Shown: positions 39,757 through 43,418 of the stretch, piece by piece
How positions within the stretch are numbered: position 1 is the stretch's first letter
Layout of the letters: every line of letters begins with the position of its first letter
From: Chara braunii
Taxonomy: Eukaryota > Streptophyta > Charophyceae > Charales > Characeae
DNA: 57,025 nt
Assembly: GCA_003427395.1 (NCBI GenBank)
Contig: BFEA01000004.1
Span: forward strand, 1,972,603 to 2,029,627
Direction: 5' to 3'
Translations under genes and position numbers: made by a program
Notes under the pieces: generated by a model
Databases searched by the model: none
Told to the model about the DNA's origin: nothing
The model's input: only the letters and a program-made list of their open reading frames with translations

Positions 39757-42700
39757 GCGTGTATACACGCATCAGGGTTGCTTTTTTTTTTTGCGCATCT
39801 GCAATCAGCGCACCACGCAGCGCGCAACGCACTGTGCAGCGCACCTCACGTATGCACTGCAAGTATGGGTTGCACATCGAGATATACCCTGTGACTAAGA
39901 AATTTGTATCTAGGTGAGAAAGGGGACTCACCCCCCCCACCCTGGAGAACCGGGATGTGATAGCCTTTTCGCGGAACCCGTCTAGAAGGTCATCGCTAAC
40001 TTCCTCCGATAGAAAGGGCTGTCCGATGACAGATTAATCACATCTGCTTGCAGACCCCGTATTGTATCGTGTTAAGGACTGACCTCAAACAAAAGGGGCG
40101 ATCCACTCACCTATTTGTTCGTTTCTTTCTCATTTTTCTCCCTTACGGTTGAACCACTACTACCTTTCACAGGCAACCTCGGAACATCAAAATGCCATGC
40201 ATCGCAGTCTTCGGAGGCCAAGTGACCCCCCCCCCTGGAGAACCGGGATGTGGTAGCCTTTTCGCGGAACCCGTCTAGAAGGTCATCGCTAACTTCCTCC
40301 GATAGAAAGGGCTGTCCGATGGCAGATTAATCACATCTGCTTGCATACCCCATATTGTACCGTGTTAAGGACTGACCTCAAACAAAAGGGGCACTCACCT
40401 ATTTGTTCGTTTCTTTCTCATTTTTCTCCCTCACGGTTGAACCACTACTACCTTTCGCAGGCAACCTCGGAACATCACAATGCCATGCATCGCAGTCTTC
40501 AGAGGCCCAGTGACCAAAATGTCTGGTGGCCCCAGCCAAAGGAAGAAAAAGAAGTCGCGCTGGGTCTTGGCAAAGCTTGGCGCGCAGTTCTTTTCCACCT
40601 TGCTAAAAGGAGGATCGCAGGTAGTGGTAGTTTATTAAAAAAGGGCGACGGGCTCGAGACATCATCGCTGAACTGACAGTCCCAGGTAAATTCATAATTA
40701 GCTGAGGTTCAAACTTTGGACTGTATTTCAACAGTTCATGGGTGTACCAAGTATTTGCCTGGAGATGTAATCTTCAAAGTGACCGGCCCATGTAAGTCCG
40801 GAGTTATTTACCCGTCTGAGTTGGTTGGGGTCCGAACTGAGGTCTGTATTTCAACAATTCATAGGTGGTGTACCAACTGAGTATTTGCAGCTATTGCGGG
40901 GTTAGCTCCCAAAGGTCCACAGCGACCCTGGAAACGATGCCTCCTGGCCTGTTCGACACCAATTCAAATATGGTGGTGGTGGGATGCAGAATTGATCTAC
41001 CTAACTGGCAGGCTGGCACACAACGCCCCTGCAATTTGAATCATCTCTCATTTGACAGACTGGAAGATTTCCTAACAATTGGAGGCACATATGAGCACCT
41101 GTTCTGTACCACAAGACTACCTTCTTCCCCCGAGTAGAACGTACGGGCATTATCCCTGTCTCTGGATGGAAAGTTGCCTCAAATACAGCTGAAAGATTTA
41201 TAGATTTTTAGACTGTAAGTGGGGATTCTTTTGTGGCTTTGGGGAGCCAGATGTAACTTCGAAAGAAAACAGCACGCCTATAGTTATCACCCCTGGATTG
41301 GTCTGCGACCGACCAGCCGACCATTCGACCGGTCGGCAAGAACTGGCGGCTGTCGGTTGGCACCCTGCAAATTTTTATTTATTTTATTTTATTTTATTTT
41401 TTTCAGGTTGCGGGCTCCATAACTCTCAATAACGCCTTTATACACCCCCCCCGACACTCCCATACGCCGGCCCAACACCCCCATACAGCCCCTCCAACAC
41501 CCCCATACCTGTCCCCAACACCCTCATACACCCCTCCATAGCCCCTTATACCACCCCTATACCCCCCCCATGTCACCTCCCCAATCCCAAAAGTTTCTTA
41601 GCGGATTTGGGCTGTATTCAGCAAGTGCAGTACAGCCCAGAACACAGCATTGAAACAAAATCAGTGGATGGCCCTCTAATGGAATGCAGCATTGTGGATG
41701 GCCCTCTAATGACTGGTCGGCAGCCGCCTATGGGTTGGCCCAGACGGTAGGCAAGAAAACCATTGGCCGTAGGTGTCGGCGGTAGGCAGTCTAACAACCC
41801 TGGAGAGACGGGGGATAAAAAGAAAACACTGATAGGAAGAGACGAAACAACAGCACAGAAGAGAGAAATGAAATAGACTCGGGGCAACAGAGAGGCCGGC
41901 CCTGGGGTGGGCACCCGAAAATAGGATCGAGCTAGATGCGAGGTAAGGTGCCAATCCAGAGGGTTCTCTCTCAATACAGGCACAGTGGATTTGTCCTGGG
42001 GAAGCTGGATCTGGTTTCCAGCCATTGCCGAAGTTGGCTGATGGCTCCAGTACATACTGGTTAGAATTGTGAGGTCCATGGCCTGGATTGGAACTTCACA
42101 CTGTGTGTGGTGGGGGGGGTGGGGGGGGGGGGGGGGGGGGGGCGGAAAGAACATGGAGGCTCTGTCGACCTTGTCGTTATCGATGGAGGCCGATCATAAA
42201 AAAAATAGATGCCATTCAGATGGGGGAGCTGATGGGAAAGGAAGTAGAGCTCCAGGAAAAAGGGGCAATGACGGGGTTATGAATGGGCTAAGTACAAAGG
42301 ATGTTGACAAAGAATAAAAAAGGAGGCGGTCCAAGGAGGAATAATGGGGAACTTGCCACGAGCACCAATGCACAGCTCTTTCATCGCGCATATGAAACAG
42401 TACTAAAAGGTTGGTGGCGGACTGTGTGATGATTCGTCATGTTCTATTTCTGCAGGATAAACACCAGTCCTACGAGTACTTTTACTCTCCGAATGTTACA
42501 GTCGCAAAATTCTGGCCCCTCCGGATGAATGTCAATGGACAAACAAGCTCCAACTCGGCTGCAGGTGGCCACTCAAAAAGTTCTGCACCCAGTTTCAACA
42601 GCAGCATCCGGCAGTCATCGTCTCAGAAATCAACGTCAGGTAAATCCATTCACGAGGATAGGATTGATTCACGCAGACAAGGGAGTTCGAGCGACTTTCT

Positions 42701-43295
42701 GAACCCTGCTGCAAGGGAAGCAGATGATAAATGTGCAGGGAAGGGGCTTGAGAATGGGGGAGGGGGGTTTGAAGAAGAGCAGGACGATGTCCCAAATGGT
42801 GGACGGAATCGGGACTCGATGAGCAGACCTGGACACCCACCTCGACCTACGAGCTCATCGTCCAGGGGAAGCAAGGGGTCTGCAACATGGAGAGGCAGTT
42901 CTAAGAAGTCGGAGACAGGTGGCACGGGTGCTGACGGAGGTGGTGTACATACCCCTTCTCCCGGACCAGGTACTCCATTGGGATCTGAAGCAGGTGGTTC
43001 GGACCCAGCCAGTCCAACAGGTGCAGGGGCCAGGGTGGATGACAATGATGTGCCGGGAGTCGCACACTCCAATAGTCGTGCGTTGCTGGACTTAGAACCC
43101 TCACCTGAAAGGCCAGGGCCTTGGGCAAAACCAAGGGAGAACGATACAGATTTTGGAAAATCTGTGGCTTGGGCACAGGCTGCGGGAGAGAACGCATTCG
43201 CTGCGGCCAGTGCCATGGGTATGGTAATCGTTACAGGAAACTATGCCGGTGAGATTCGGACATTTCTCAACTTCGGAGCACCTGTGAAGGCTTGA
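2935..43295 (+). CDS. WDR44-like WD40-repeat protein, eight exons (whole gene span)
   Basis: Spliced CDS: 2935-6261, 22486-22576, 24180-24337, 28431-28482, 32499-32584, 33800-33893, 37847-37992, 42456-43295; total 4794 nt, 1597 residues plus TGA. Every junction is GT-AG and phases match (0,1,0,1,0,1,0). Residues 1-770 are low-complexity (acidic start [21 protein letters not shown] tract, G/S/R-rich). A conserved block follows near 770-850 ([35 protein letters not shown]), then seven WD-type blades from about 966 to the end. This order matches the plant transducin/WD40 family related to animal WDR44 (rabphilin-11), which binds Rab11 on endosomes; function in this organism is inferred. The start ATG follows an in-frame TGA at 2896. 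Family members in flowering plants are usually 600-900 residues, so the N-terminus is unusually long. Expression data would confirm the joins. Confidence 0.88.
7613..7650. other. Nextera mate-pair junction adapter (assembly contamination)
   Basis: The sequence is exactly CTGTCTCTTATACACATCT joined to AGATGTGTATAAGAGACAG. These are the two Tn5 mosaic ends head to head, which is the Illumina Nextera mate-pair circularisation junction. It is flanked on both sides by near-identical host sequence (CCACTGCACTSCTTGGTAGT then CTGAG), as expected when a read crossing the junction was merged into the contig. It is not host biology. Confidence 0.97.
7744..7783. repeat. (AATC)n microsatellite
   Basis: About nine consecutive AATC units, in intron 1 shortly after the adapter artefact. 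Confidence 0.9.
8645..8733. mobile_element. MITE family B, right part
   Basis: Contains TTGCGGTCAGATACATCCA and a second TGTGGCCAGATACATCCAG, ending CTTAGTGTGAGTATAC. It matches the right half of the better-preserved copies at 10401-10528 and 50543-50702. The left terminus is not clear. Confidence 0.5.
8810..8920. mobile_element. MITE family B, copy
   Basis: Starts near GAGCGTACTCACACGAGCAC, then has GCATCTGACTGTAATTACGT and a second GAATCTGACTGCAAACACGT before AAAAAAGTCC. It resembles the other family B copies, with the left terminal inverted repeat kept and the right one degraded. Confidence 0.5.
8941..9220. repeat. Tandem duplication, 140-bp unit, two copies
   Basis: AATGATCATC at 8951 recurs at 9091; the units are about 93% identical and include a (GAT/GAC)n stretch and CCACGTGTCATTCCCGTGCC. 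Confidence 0.85.
9435..9515 (+). repeat. 81-base poly-G tract
   Basis: An uninterrupted run of 81 G residues. It could form G-quadruplexes, but such length in a short-read assembly may also be a collapse or polymerase artefact. Confidence 0.9.
9576..9681. mobile_element. MITE family A, diverged copy
   Basis: Left arm CTATCGTCTCTTCACCCGGC and right arm TTTTATTCCGGTGAAGACGG then TAG are inverted repeats of each other and match the family A termini (CTACCGTCTTCACCCG...). The core has AAATACCGGTGTAATGACTC. Confidence 0.7.
9917..10027. repeat. (GA)n microsatellites split by a G tract and one N (9957)
   Basis: (GA)20 at about 9915-9956, one ambiguous base at 9957, CGCGGGGGGGG, then (GA)n to 10027. 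The structure 'G run plus GA run' occurs twice side by side, and the N marks an unresolved join. Confidence 0.9.
10190..10281. mobile_element. MITE family B, right part
   Basis: Contains AATGCATCTGACCGCAATTA and GGAATCTGACTGTCCAGAAT and ends TCCCAGTGTGAGTATGCCCT. It lies next to a full copy at 10401-10528. Confidence 0.55.
10401..10528. mobile_element. MITE family B, best small copy (128 bp)
   Basis: Terminal inverted repeats: left AGGGCATGCTTACACTA, right CTAGGGTGAGTATGCCCT. The core holds GGATGCACCTAACCGCTATT then ACGTCCA. Ends and core recur at 50543-50702 and in partial copies. No coding capacity; a non-autonomous inverted-repeat element. The family is unnamed to me. Confidence 0.65.
11293..11417. 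mobile_element. MITE family A, intact copy (125 bp)
   Basis: Left end CTACCGTCTTCACCCG AATA GAACGCCCGGTCATTAT; the right end is its near-perfect inverted copy finishing GGGTGAGGACGGTAG. The terminal inverted repeat is about 37 bp. The centre has TTTGGCACACCTTTCGGTCC and an internal 13-bp duplication (TATAGCTGTATAT). A clear target-site duplication could not be fixed. Confidence 0.85.
11525..11600. mobile_element. MITE family B fragment
   Basis: ACGTAATTACAGTCAGATAC and GGCTGTAATTGCGGTCAGAA match the core of the 50543-50702 copy; termini are not preserved. Confidence 0.45.
13476..13581. repeat. Compound (TG)n(AG)n microsatellite and poly-G with one N (13547)
   Basis: (TG)n passes directly to (AG)n, then GGTTGGGGAGGGG, an ambiguous base at 13547 and a G run of about 34 bases. 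Confidence 0.9.
13939..14015. repeat. Compound (CA)n(GA)n microsatellite
   Basis: About 13 CA units pass directly into about 25 GA units, 150 bp downstream of the 3' end of the antisense CFAP96-like gene. Confidence 0.9.
14166..15293 (-). CDS. CFAP96: CFAP96-like (C4orf47/DUF4586) cilia- and flagella-associated protein
   Basis: A 375-residue intronless ORF, ATG at 15291-15293 and TGA at 14166-14168, antisense inside intron 1 of the WD40 gene. Family signatures run in order: MDIERVGIF at the start; [14 protein letters not shown] (about 95-110); [17 protein letters not shown] (about 175-195); [19 protein letters not shown] then Y (about 290-310); [15 protein letters not shown] (about 327-345). 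In vertebrates CFAP96 is about 310 residues and localises to the centrosome/axoneme region. Extra length here comes from an imperfect N-terminal repeat (GVQYPVKVD / SVQYPSKVD) and a Gln/Pro tract at about 137-160. A (GA)n tract directly precedes the ATG. A TATA-like ATATATA lies about 430 bp upstream (15724-15730, weak). The family is lost in flowering plants, so the host probably has motile flagella. Confidence 0.85.
   Translation of the reverse strand: MDIERVGIFRRSGSINLGVQYPVKVDSLPRHRGRQFSVQYPSKVDIPSSWLEKKVRRLSDGDLYRDPWYWQQQEEKAKNDTLRGLKPFHLPNPTKKSTGSGSLYGTIGPPFEHIYMNDPSKAHVKPAADLTTTLHPPHEQPQPQPQEQQQPQQQPPPPPPAKKPFVTSPPRKGSSTTPGITIGAYPPNIPDPYEWARQNDRVLRKKARALIPVPFFVAFPGRGYFQKPLFDHTPSTPPAGYWSRSSGFPSSASRGASAKSKQREGRDRDGGRDARSASRKAFLPSSPGRKGYNCTLSPFPPYENVGALRPPPTVHTSKNEPIFKPPSGAKSCPWRTVNPYSPFDATYLRHVQHKLQNPYSVSAPARTSKGAQTVN
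15294..15511. repeat. CT/TG-rich microsatellite cluster, leader of the CFAP96-like gene
   Basis: (CT)n, (TG)n at 15321-15340, and (CT)n at 15410-15463 and 15490-15510. On the minus strand this is a GA-rich tract abutting the CFAP96-like ATG, so it likely forms its 5' untranslated leader or proximal promoter. Confidence 0.85.
16143..16253. mobile_element. MITE family A, intact copy (111 bp)
   Basis: Left arm CTACCGTCTTCACACG then GAACGCCTGGTCATTAT; right arm ATAATGACCGGGCGTTC then GGTTGAAGACGGTAG. The centre is AGAAGTGCACCAAATACGGC. It lies between two anonymous open stretches in intron 1. Confidence 0.85.
16263..16739 (+). CDS. Unrecognised open reading frame, 158 codons
   Basis: An uninterrupted frame starting right after a MITE-A copy and ending TGA at 16737-16739. 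The composition is mixed and Arg/Ser-rich, with [20 protein letters not shown] and [21 protein letters not shown] recognise no domain. The opposite strand is also open over much of it, so chance cannot be excluded in this GC-rich stretch. It may be a decayed element or antisense of one. Confidence 0.15.
   Translation: MAAKERAVTRAHHGSMIRFVRSFWANSFHVTLDALSRFDTFLSKSKASLTSSCNHSAVAEGCPRVLLRKRSLWIRTPALWSWLVLMEREYPACVIRPLFHSSCPFARKAESRVHTGARRRQCCLPNAASTREGENRPLSGVQIGQILASDFKETVGRA
16772..16826. repeat. Compound (TG)n(AG)n microsatellite
   Basis: (TG)12 directly joined to (AG)13. Confidence 0.9.
17306..17383. repeat. Tandem repeat, 26-bp unit, three copies
   Basis: Unit GCGTGCGTGCTAATTTTG then TACCTCCC, starts at 17306, 17332 and 17358; the copies are identical, so recent. 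Confidence 0.95.
17973..18064 (-). pseudogene. U6 snRNA retropseudogene with poly-A tail and 9-bp target duplication
   Basis: The minus strand starts GTCCTTCGTGACATCCGTCA and continues AATTGGAACGATACAG, GATTAGCATGGCCCCTGCGC and AAGGATGACACG, as in U6 snRNA. It departs from functional U6 in the 5' stem (GTCCCTTCGGGGAC expected), and its 3' end runs into poly-A (about 24 A on the minus strand) instead of a U-rich end. AGTTCTTTT flanks both sides (17940-17948 and 18069-18077). On the minus strand this site is AAAAGAACT, typical of LINE-endonuclease-mediated insertion. U6 functions in the spliceosome; this copy is a dead retrocopy. Confidence 0.88.
19360..19945. repeat. Tandem triplication, about 210-bp unit
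   Basis: Three diverged units share GAATAATTYGCTGKTRGTGG, a GGAGGAGA stretch, CACAGCCTCRCGTTTTGTTC then ATGAACCATTT, and CTTGACAAGAGTGGAA plus TCTGTCGTCTGTGA. Starts are near 19362, 19515 and 19733; the first unit lacks the middle part. Confidence 0.75.
20797..20870. repeat. Compound (TG)n(AG)n microsatellite
   Basis: (TG)n with one TTTG interruption joined to (AG)n with one GG interruption. Confidence 0.9.
21226..21342. mobile_element. MITE family A, copy with rearranged left arm
   Basis: Right arm ATAATGACTGGGCGTTCTAT then GGTGAAGACAGTGG is well kept; the core ATGTTTGGTGCAATTTTCAG is family-typical. The left arm has AATGCCCGGTCAT interrupted by ATCAATAGACTCG. Confidence 0.65.
21649..21731 (-). 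pseudogene. Second, more diverged U6 snRNA pseudogene
   Basis: The minus strand reads GTCCTTCAGGACATTCGTTA, AAATTGGAGCAACGTGG, AGAAGATTAGTGTGGCCCCT and GCAAGGACGACACTC. This is U6-like throughout but carries many substitutions in the otherwise invariant ACAGAGA/GATTAGCATGG region. No poly-A tail or target duplication is obvious; it is older than the 17973 copy. Confidence 0.8.
22486..22576 (+). CDS. WD40 gene exon 2 (end of WD2, start of WD3)
   Basis: Follows acceptor TTGCGCAG and reads [19 protein letters not shown] then [11 protein letters not shown], completing blade 2 with its W-H/W-D-type end and beginning blade 3. It ends with one base (G) before GTACGTGC, phase 1. This fits plant homologues, which have a 'LLSSS.D.TVRLW' and 'CLRVFSH' sequence at the same place. 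Confidence 0.9.
22577..24179 (+). other. Intron 2 of the WD40 gene (1.6 kb)
   Basis: Starts GTACGTGC, ends TTATGCAG. Contains a (GA)n microsatellite at 23720-23779 and a short duplicated TTTTTTGTCGATATTTTTTTTGTCC near 23370-23420; otherwise nothing recognisable. Confidence 0.85.
23720..23779. repeat. (GA)n microsatellite
   Basis: About 30 AG/GA units without interruption in intron 2. Confidence 0.9.
24180..24337 (+). CDS. WD40 gene exon 3 (WD3 end, WD4 start)
   Basis: Begins after acceptor TTATGCAG. The split codon gives Val, then [40 protein letters not shown] and [12 protein letters not shown]. This is the best conserved part of the family (FNPVD..YFISGSIDGKVRIW; DWTD.REIVTA). It ends in AAG before GTGAGC, phase 0. 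Confidence 0.93.
24774..24889. repeat. Tandem duplication, 58-bp unit, two copies
   Basis: GGGGAGTACTTYTGTGGGCA begins at 24774 and 24832; the copies differ at very few positions. Confidence 0.9.
25195..25580. repeat. Diverged tandem duplication, about 210-bp unit
   Basis: Both halves contain GCAGAAGAAT/CTCAGAAGAATTGAC, then CTGAAAATTGGAG, TTTCCAGGAAAAATAT, ACYGCGAAAT and CATTTTTGCCA. AT-rich; probably an old repeat element of unknown class. Confidence 0.6.
27175..27880. mobile_element. Non-autonomous hAT-type DNA transposon with 8-bp target duplication
   Basis: Ends CAGGGTTG (27175) and CAACACTG (27880) are short inverted repeats. The flanks are GATAATAA (27167-27174) and GATAATAA (27881-27888), an exact 8-bp duplication as hAT elements make. 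Subterminal regions carry repeated CCGACC/GGTCGGC motifs in inverted orientation. The interior has TACAGCCCAAATCCGCTGAG and a G-rich (TATGGGGGTGTTGG)-like array at about 27595-27710, broken by a (GA)n tract and an N at 27735. No transposase ORF. Confidence 0.82.
27478..27549. repeat. (GA)n microsatellite inside the hAT-type element
   Basis: About 36 GA units, presumably expanded after insertion of the element. Confidence 0.9.
28431..28482 (+). CDS. WD40 gene exon 4 (WD4 end, 52 nt)
   Basis: A 52-nt exon after acceptor GTGTGCACAG, reading [17 protein letters not shown] plus one base. It matches the family's 'GAVVGS..G.CRFY' strand that follows 'DGK'. The donor is GTGTGTAT. It is too short to be found as an ORF; phase and homology decide it. 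Confidence 0.9.
28919..29013. repeat. (CA)n microsatellite before the assembly gap
   Basis: About 47 CA units with two CG interruptions, running straight into the N run. Confidence 0.95.
29014..29083. other. Assembly gap (70 N)
   Basis: Seventy N between a (CA)n and a (GA)n tract; the true sequence is probably a compound CA/GA microsatellite of unknown length. Confidence 0.99.
29084..29136. repeat. (GA)n microsatellite after the assembly gap
   Basis: About 26 GA units immediately following the N run. Confidence 0.95.
29615..29700 (+). mobile_element. tRNA-derived SINE head, plus orientation
   Basis: TTTGGTGGAATGGAACACCC is A-box-like and GACCTGAGTTTGGATCCTGA is B-box-like (GGTTCRANNCC), with ATGAACTGTTGATGTACAGA between. 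The reverse complement of this layout recurs at 32243, 34375, 40690, 40820 and 50400. Confidence 0.55.
30370..31310 (+). pseudogene. Broken coding sequence of unidentified origin
   Basis: Several overlapping open stretches in different frames look like one protein with frameshifts. They include [20 protein letters not shown] (about 30392-30450), [20 protein letters not shown] (about 30600-30660) and [20 protein letters not shown] then [20 protein letters not shown] (about 31122-31260). A Pro-rich tract with C runs sits at 31020-31070. I cannot name a family; decay, frame changes and position in an intron suggest a dead transposon. Confidence 0.3.
31819..31916 (+). mobile_element. tRNA-Met-like repeat (SINE head), copy 1
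   Basis: AATATGCCACAACTGGTTGA then TGGGCTCATAAGACCCA forms an anticodon-arm-like hairpin with CAT, followed by CCCGGGTTCAAATCCTGG (a good B box) and CTCTGCCA. It resembles a tRNA-Met-derived retroelement; the D-arm region is too degenerate for a working tRNA. Confidence 0.55.
32005..32092 (+). mobile_element. tRNA-Met-like repeat (SINE head), copy 2
   Basis: CAATGTGCAACAGCTGGTTG, ACTGGGTTCATAAGACCCAG and CCCGGGTTCAATC end in a run of eight T, a Pol III-type terminator. About 190 bp after copy 1. Confidence 0.55.
32205..32315 (-). mobile_element. tRNA-derived SINE head, minus orientation
   Basis: The minus strand reads TAGCTCAGTCGGCACACCCA (a near-perfect A box), then ATGAACTGCTGGCATACAGG and CCTGAGTTCAAAACCAGATG (B box). 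Flanked by copies of TTAATGACTGGGG. Confidence 0.6.
32499..32584 (+). CDS. WD40 gene exon 5 (linker before WD5)
   Basis: After a pyrimidine-rich acceptor (CATCTCTCTCAG), the split codon gives Gly, then [20 protein letters not shown] and SKKITGVQ. It corresponds to the family's 'LHGKKK...KRITGFQF' segment. The donor is CAG before GTGCGC, phase 0. Confidence 0.88.
32585..33799 (+). other. Intron 5 of the WD40 gene (1.2 kb)
   Basis: Starts GTGCGC, ends AATGCAG. It carries a short G run at 32937-32948 and a small duplicated GGTTAAAGAAACAGGGTG near 33520-33590; nothing else recognised. Confidence 0.85.
33800..33893 (+). CDS. WD40 gene exon 6 (WD5)
   Basis: After acceptor AATAATGCAG it reads [20 protein letters not shown] then [11 protein letters not shown] plus one base. 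This is the family's 'P.D..KV.VTS.DS.IRI..G....K.K' blade. It ends AAAG before GTGAGAAA, phase 1. It supplies the exact 3n+1 length needed between exon 5 (phase 0) and exon 7 (which starts with two bases of a codon). Confidence 0.9.
34300..34443 (-). mobile_element. tRNA-derived SINE, minus orientation
   Basis: Minus strand: CGTGTGGCTCAATGGTACAC (A box), GAGCTGTTGATAAACAGG, a diverged B box, then a body ending ACCTTAAGGCCGTCACCCTTT. The body matches the copies at 40634 and 50326. Confidence 0.6.
34586..34705. mobile_element. MITE family A, copy with degraded right arm
   Basis: Left arm CTACCGTCTTCACCCG then ACGCCCGGTCATTAT; right arm TGATCTATTCGGGGGAAGAA then GGAAG is diverged. Confidence 0.75.
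34710..34808. mobile_element. MITE family B, right part
   Basis: Contains ACATGTATCTGACTGCAAGT and TGGATCTGACTGCGATGG and ends AGTCCTAGTGGGGGTATGTC. It directly follows a family A copy, as also at 50543/50714. Confidence 0.55.
34836..35066. repeat. Minisatellite, about 57-bp unit, four copies
   Basis: The unit contains AAGGGCCTACAGGYCCTGTG and TCGTTTTCAGCCTAAAAGCC; it is rich in palindromic AGGGCCY and degenerates towards the right. Confidence 0.8.
35070..35700 (+). mobile_element. LTR-like promoter region (possible LTR fragment)
   Basis: Two copies of CACTATATAAGACTGG (TATA box) lie at about 35186 and 35241 in a region rich in GGCC palindromes, followed by a (GA)n tract (35558-35602). TTGGTGACATTTGGATCC at 35692 lies where a primer-binding site could be. 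No gag-pol follows. It could instead be an anonymous promoter; the assignment is weak. Confidence 0.25.
36040..36750. repeat. Degenerate CCACATAGCCAGCCA minisatellite, about 700 bp
   Basis: Dozens of imperfect units such as AGCCACATAGCCAGCCAAGC and AGGCACATAGCCAAGCTAGG. No fixed reading frame, so not a protein repeat. Confidence 0.85.
37462..37573. mobile_element. MITE family A, near-intact copy (112 bp)
   Basis: Left arm CTAGTGTTCTTCACCCG then GAATGCCCGGTCATTAT; right arm ACGGGGCGTTCTATTCGGGT then GAAGACGGTAG. GTGCTAG occurs on both sides and might be a target duplication, but the boundary is ambiguous. Confidence 0.85.
37847..37992 (+). CDS. WD40 gene exon 7 (WD6)
   Basis: After acceptor CGCTTCCCCAG, the split codon gives Gly, then [40 protein letters not shown] and LMYTSYKK. 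It matches the family's 'S.ASFTSDGKHIVSASEDS.VYVWN' blade. It ends AAAAAG before GTGCGT, phase 0. Confidence 0.92.
38372..38710 (+). CDS. Cys-rich open reading frame of unknown nature
   Basis: A 112-codon frame with paired cysteines and histidines ([43 protein letters not shown]) that could be a zinc-binding module. It lies in intron 7 with neither splice signals nor phase suited to the WD40 gene. It is probably a fragment of an old mobile element; family unknown. Confidence 0.25.
   Translation: MLVLTNSRQRAQGQRAFAYFPKCTRPKGCRVCFPENGRSSSLHHSSRHEVQQEMLDTKCRVCRHENLQCPGPVEVWWGRVAQLFFLMAAPYILRLEKCNFWFVKTGPDGVVV
39685..39754. repeat. (CT)n microsatellite
   Basis: About 34 CT units without interruption in intron 7. 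Confidence 0.9.
39942..40515. repeat. Tandem duplication, 293-bp unit, two copies
   Basis: CTGGAGAACCGGGATGTG begins at 39942 and 40235. The copies are about 96% identical; the second lacks GATCC in the middle. Each ends with CGCAGTCTTCRGAGGCC. Confidence 0.93.
40480..40638 (+). CDS. Small ORF of unknown nature, 52 codons
   Basis: ATG at 40480, preceded by an acceptor-like CTTTCGCAG. Reads [17 protein letters not shown], then a basic stretch [28 protein letters not shown], then VVVVY and TAA. A donor-like CAG/GTAGTG overlaps the end. The upstream tandem copy contains only its first 13 or so codons. It could be a decoy exon or a peptide gene; I recognise nothing. Confidence 0.15.
   Translation: MPCIAVFRGPVTKMSGGPSQRKKKKSRWVLAKLGAQFFSTLLKGGSQVVVVY
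40634..40758 (-). mobile_element. tRNA-derived SINE, minus orientation
   Basis: Minus strand: TTGGTACACCCATGAACTGT, TGAAATACAGTCCAAAGTTT, GAACCTCAGC (B-box region), then body GGACTGTCAGTTCAGCGATG and CCGTCGCCC plus T6. Confidence 0.6.
40770..40888 (-). mobile_element. tRNA-derived SINE, second tandem copy
   Basis: Minus strand: CTCAGTTGGTACACCACCTA, TGAATTGTTGAAATACAGAC, CTCAGTTCGGACCCCAACC (good B box). Head-to-tail with the copy at 40634-40758, to which it is clearly related. Confidence 0.6.
41117..41205. mobile_element. MITE family A, left half only
   Basis: CTACCTTCTTCCCCCGAGTA then GAACGTACGGGCATTAT matches the family A left arm; AAATACAGCTG of the core follows, but the right arm is absent. 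Confidence 0.55.
41292..41802. mobile_element. Second hAT-type element copy, inverted relative to 27175-27880
   Basis: Ends with CAACCCTG at 41795-41802 and starts with CCTGGATTGGTCTGCGACCG. The subterminal CCGACC/GGTCGG motifs and interior GCGGATTTGGGCTGTA, TACAGCCCA and AATCAGTGGATGG are the reverse complement of the first copy, as is the C-rich (CCCCAACACCCCCATA)n array at 41440-41575. No 8-bp duplication could be matched at the left edge. Confidence 0.7.
42111..42142. repeat. Poly-G tract
   Basis: G runs interrupted by one T, about 30 bases, in intron 7. Confidence 0.85.
42456..43295 (+). CDS. WD40 gene exon 8 (C-terminus, WD7, stop)
   Basis: After acceptor TTTCTGCAG it reads [20 protein letters not shown], then a 220-residue Ser/Gly/Pro-rich insert. 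It ends with [20 protein letters not shown] then FGAPVKA and a TGA at 43293-43295. The final stretch is the family's closing blade ('ALG.VIVTAGWDG.IRTF.N.G.P'), so the protein is complete. No clear AATAAA follows; a (CA)n(GA)n tract begins about 70 bases after the stop. Confidence 0.92.
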   Translation, partial: DKHQSYEYFYSPNVTVAKFWPLRMNVNGQTSSNSAAGGHSKSSAPSFNSSIRQSSSQKSTSGKSIHEDRIDSRRQGSSSDFLNPAAREADDKCAGKGLENGGGGFEEEQDDVPNGGRNRDSMSRPGHPPRPTSSSSRGSKGSATWRGSSKKSETGGTGADGGGVHTPSPGPGTPLGSEAGGSDPASPTGAGARVDDNDVPGVAHSNSRALLDLEPSPERPGPWAKPRENDTDFGKSVAWAQAAGENAFAAASAMGMVIVTGNYAGEIRTFLNFGAPVKA

Positions 43296-43366
43296 CTCTG
43301 GACCAGATATGCAGCCACTCCGGTCACAGGTTCCGTCTGTGCTTGTGTGTGCGGGTGGGGGAGTGC

Positions 43367-43380
43367 ACACACACACACAC

Positions 43381-43415
<35 letters not shown>
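43367..43415. repeat. Compound (CA)n(GA)n microsatellite
   Basis: CA units pass through CAGACA into GA units, about 70 bp after the WD40 stop codon. Confidence 0.9.

Positions 43416-43418
<3 letters not shown>

Larger units (their letters stand above)
37993..42455 (+). other. Intron 7 of the WD40 gene (4.5 kb)
   Basis: Starts GTGCGT, ends TTCTGCAG. Contains a Cys-rich open stretch (38372-38710), a (CT)n tract, a 293-bp tandem duplication with a small ORF, two SINE copies, a MITE-A half copy, a second hAT-type copy and a G tract at 42111-42142. Confidence 0.85.
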
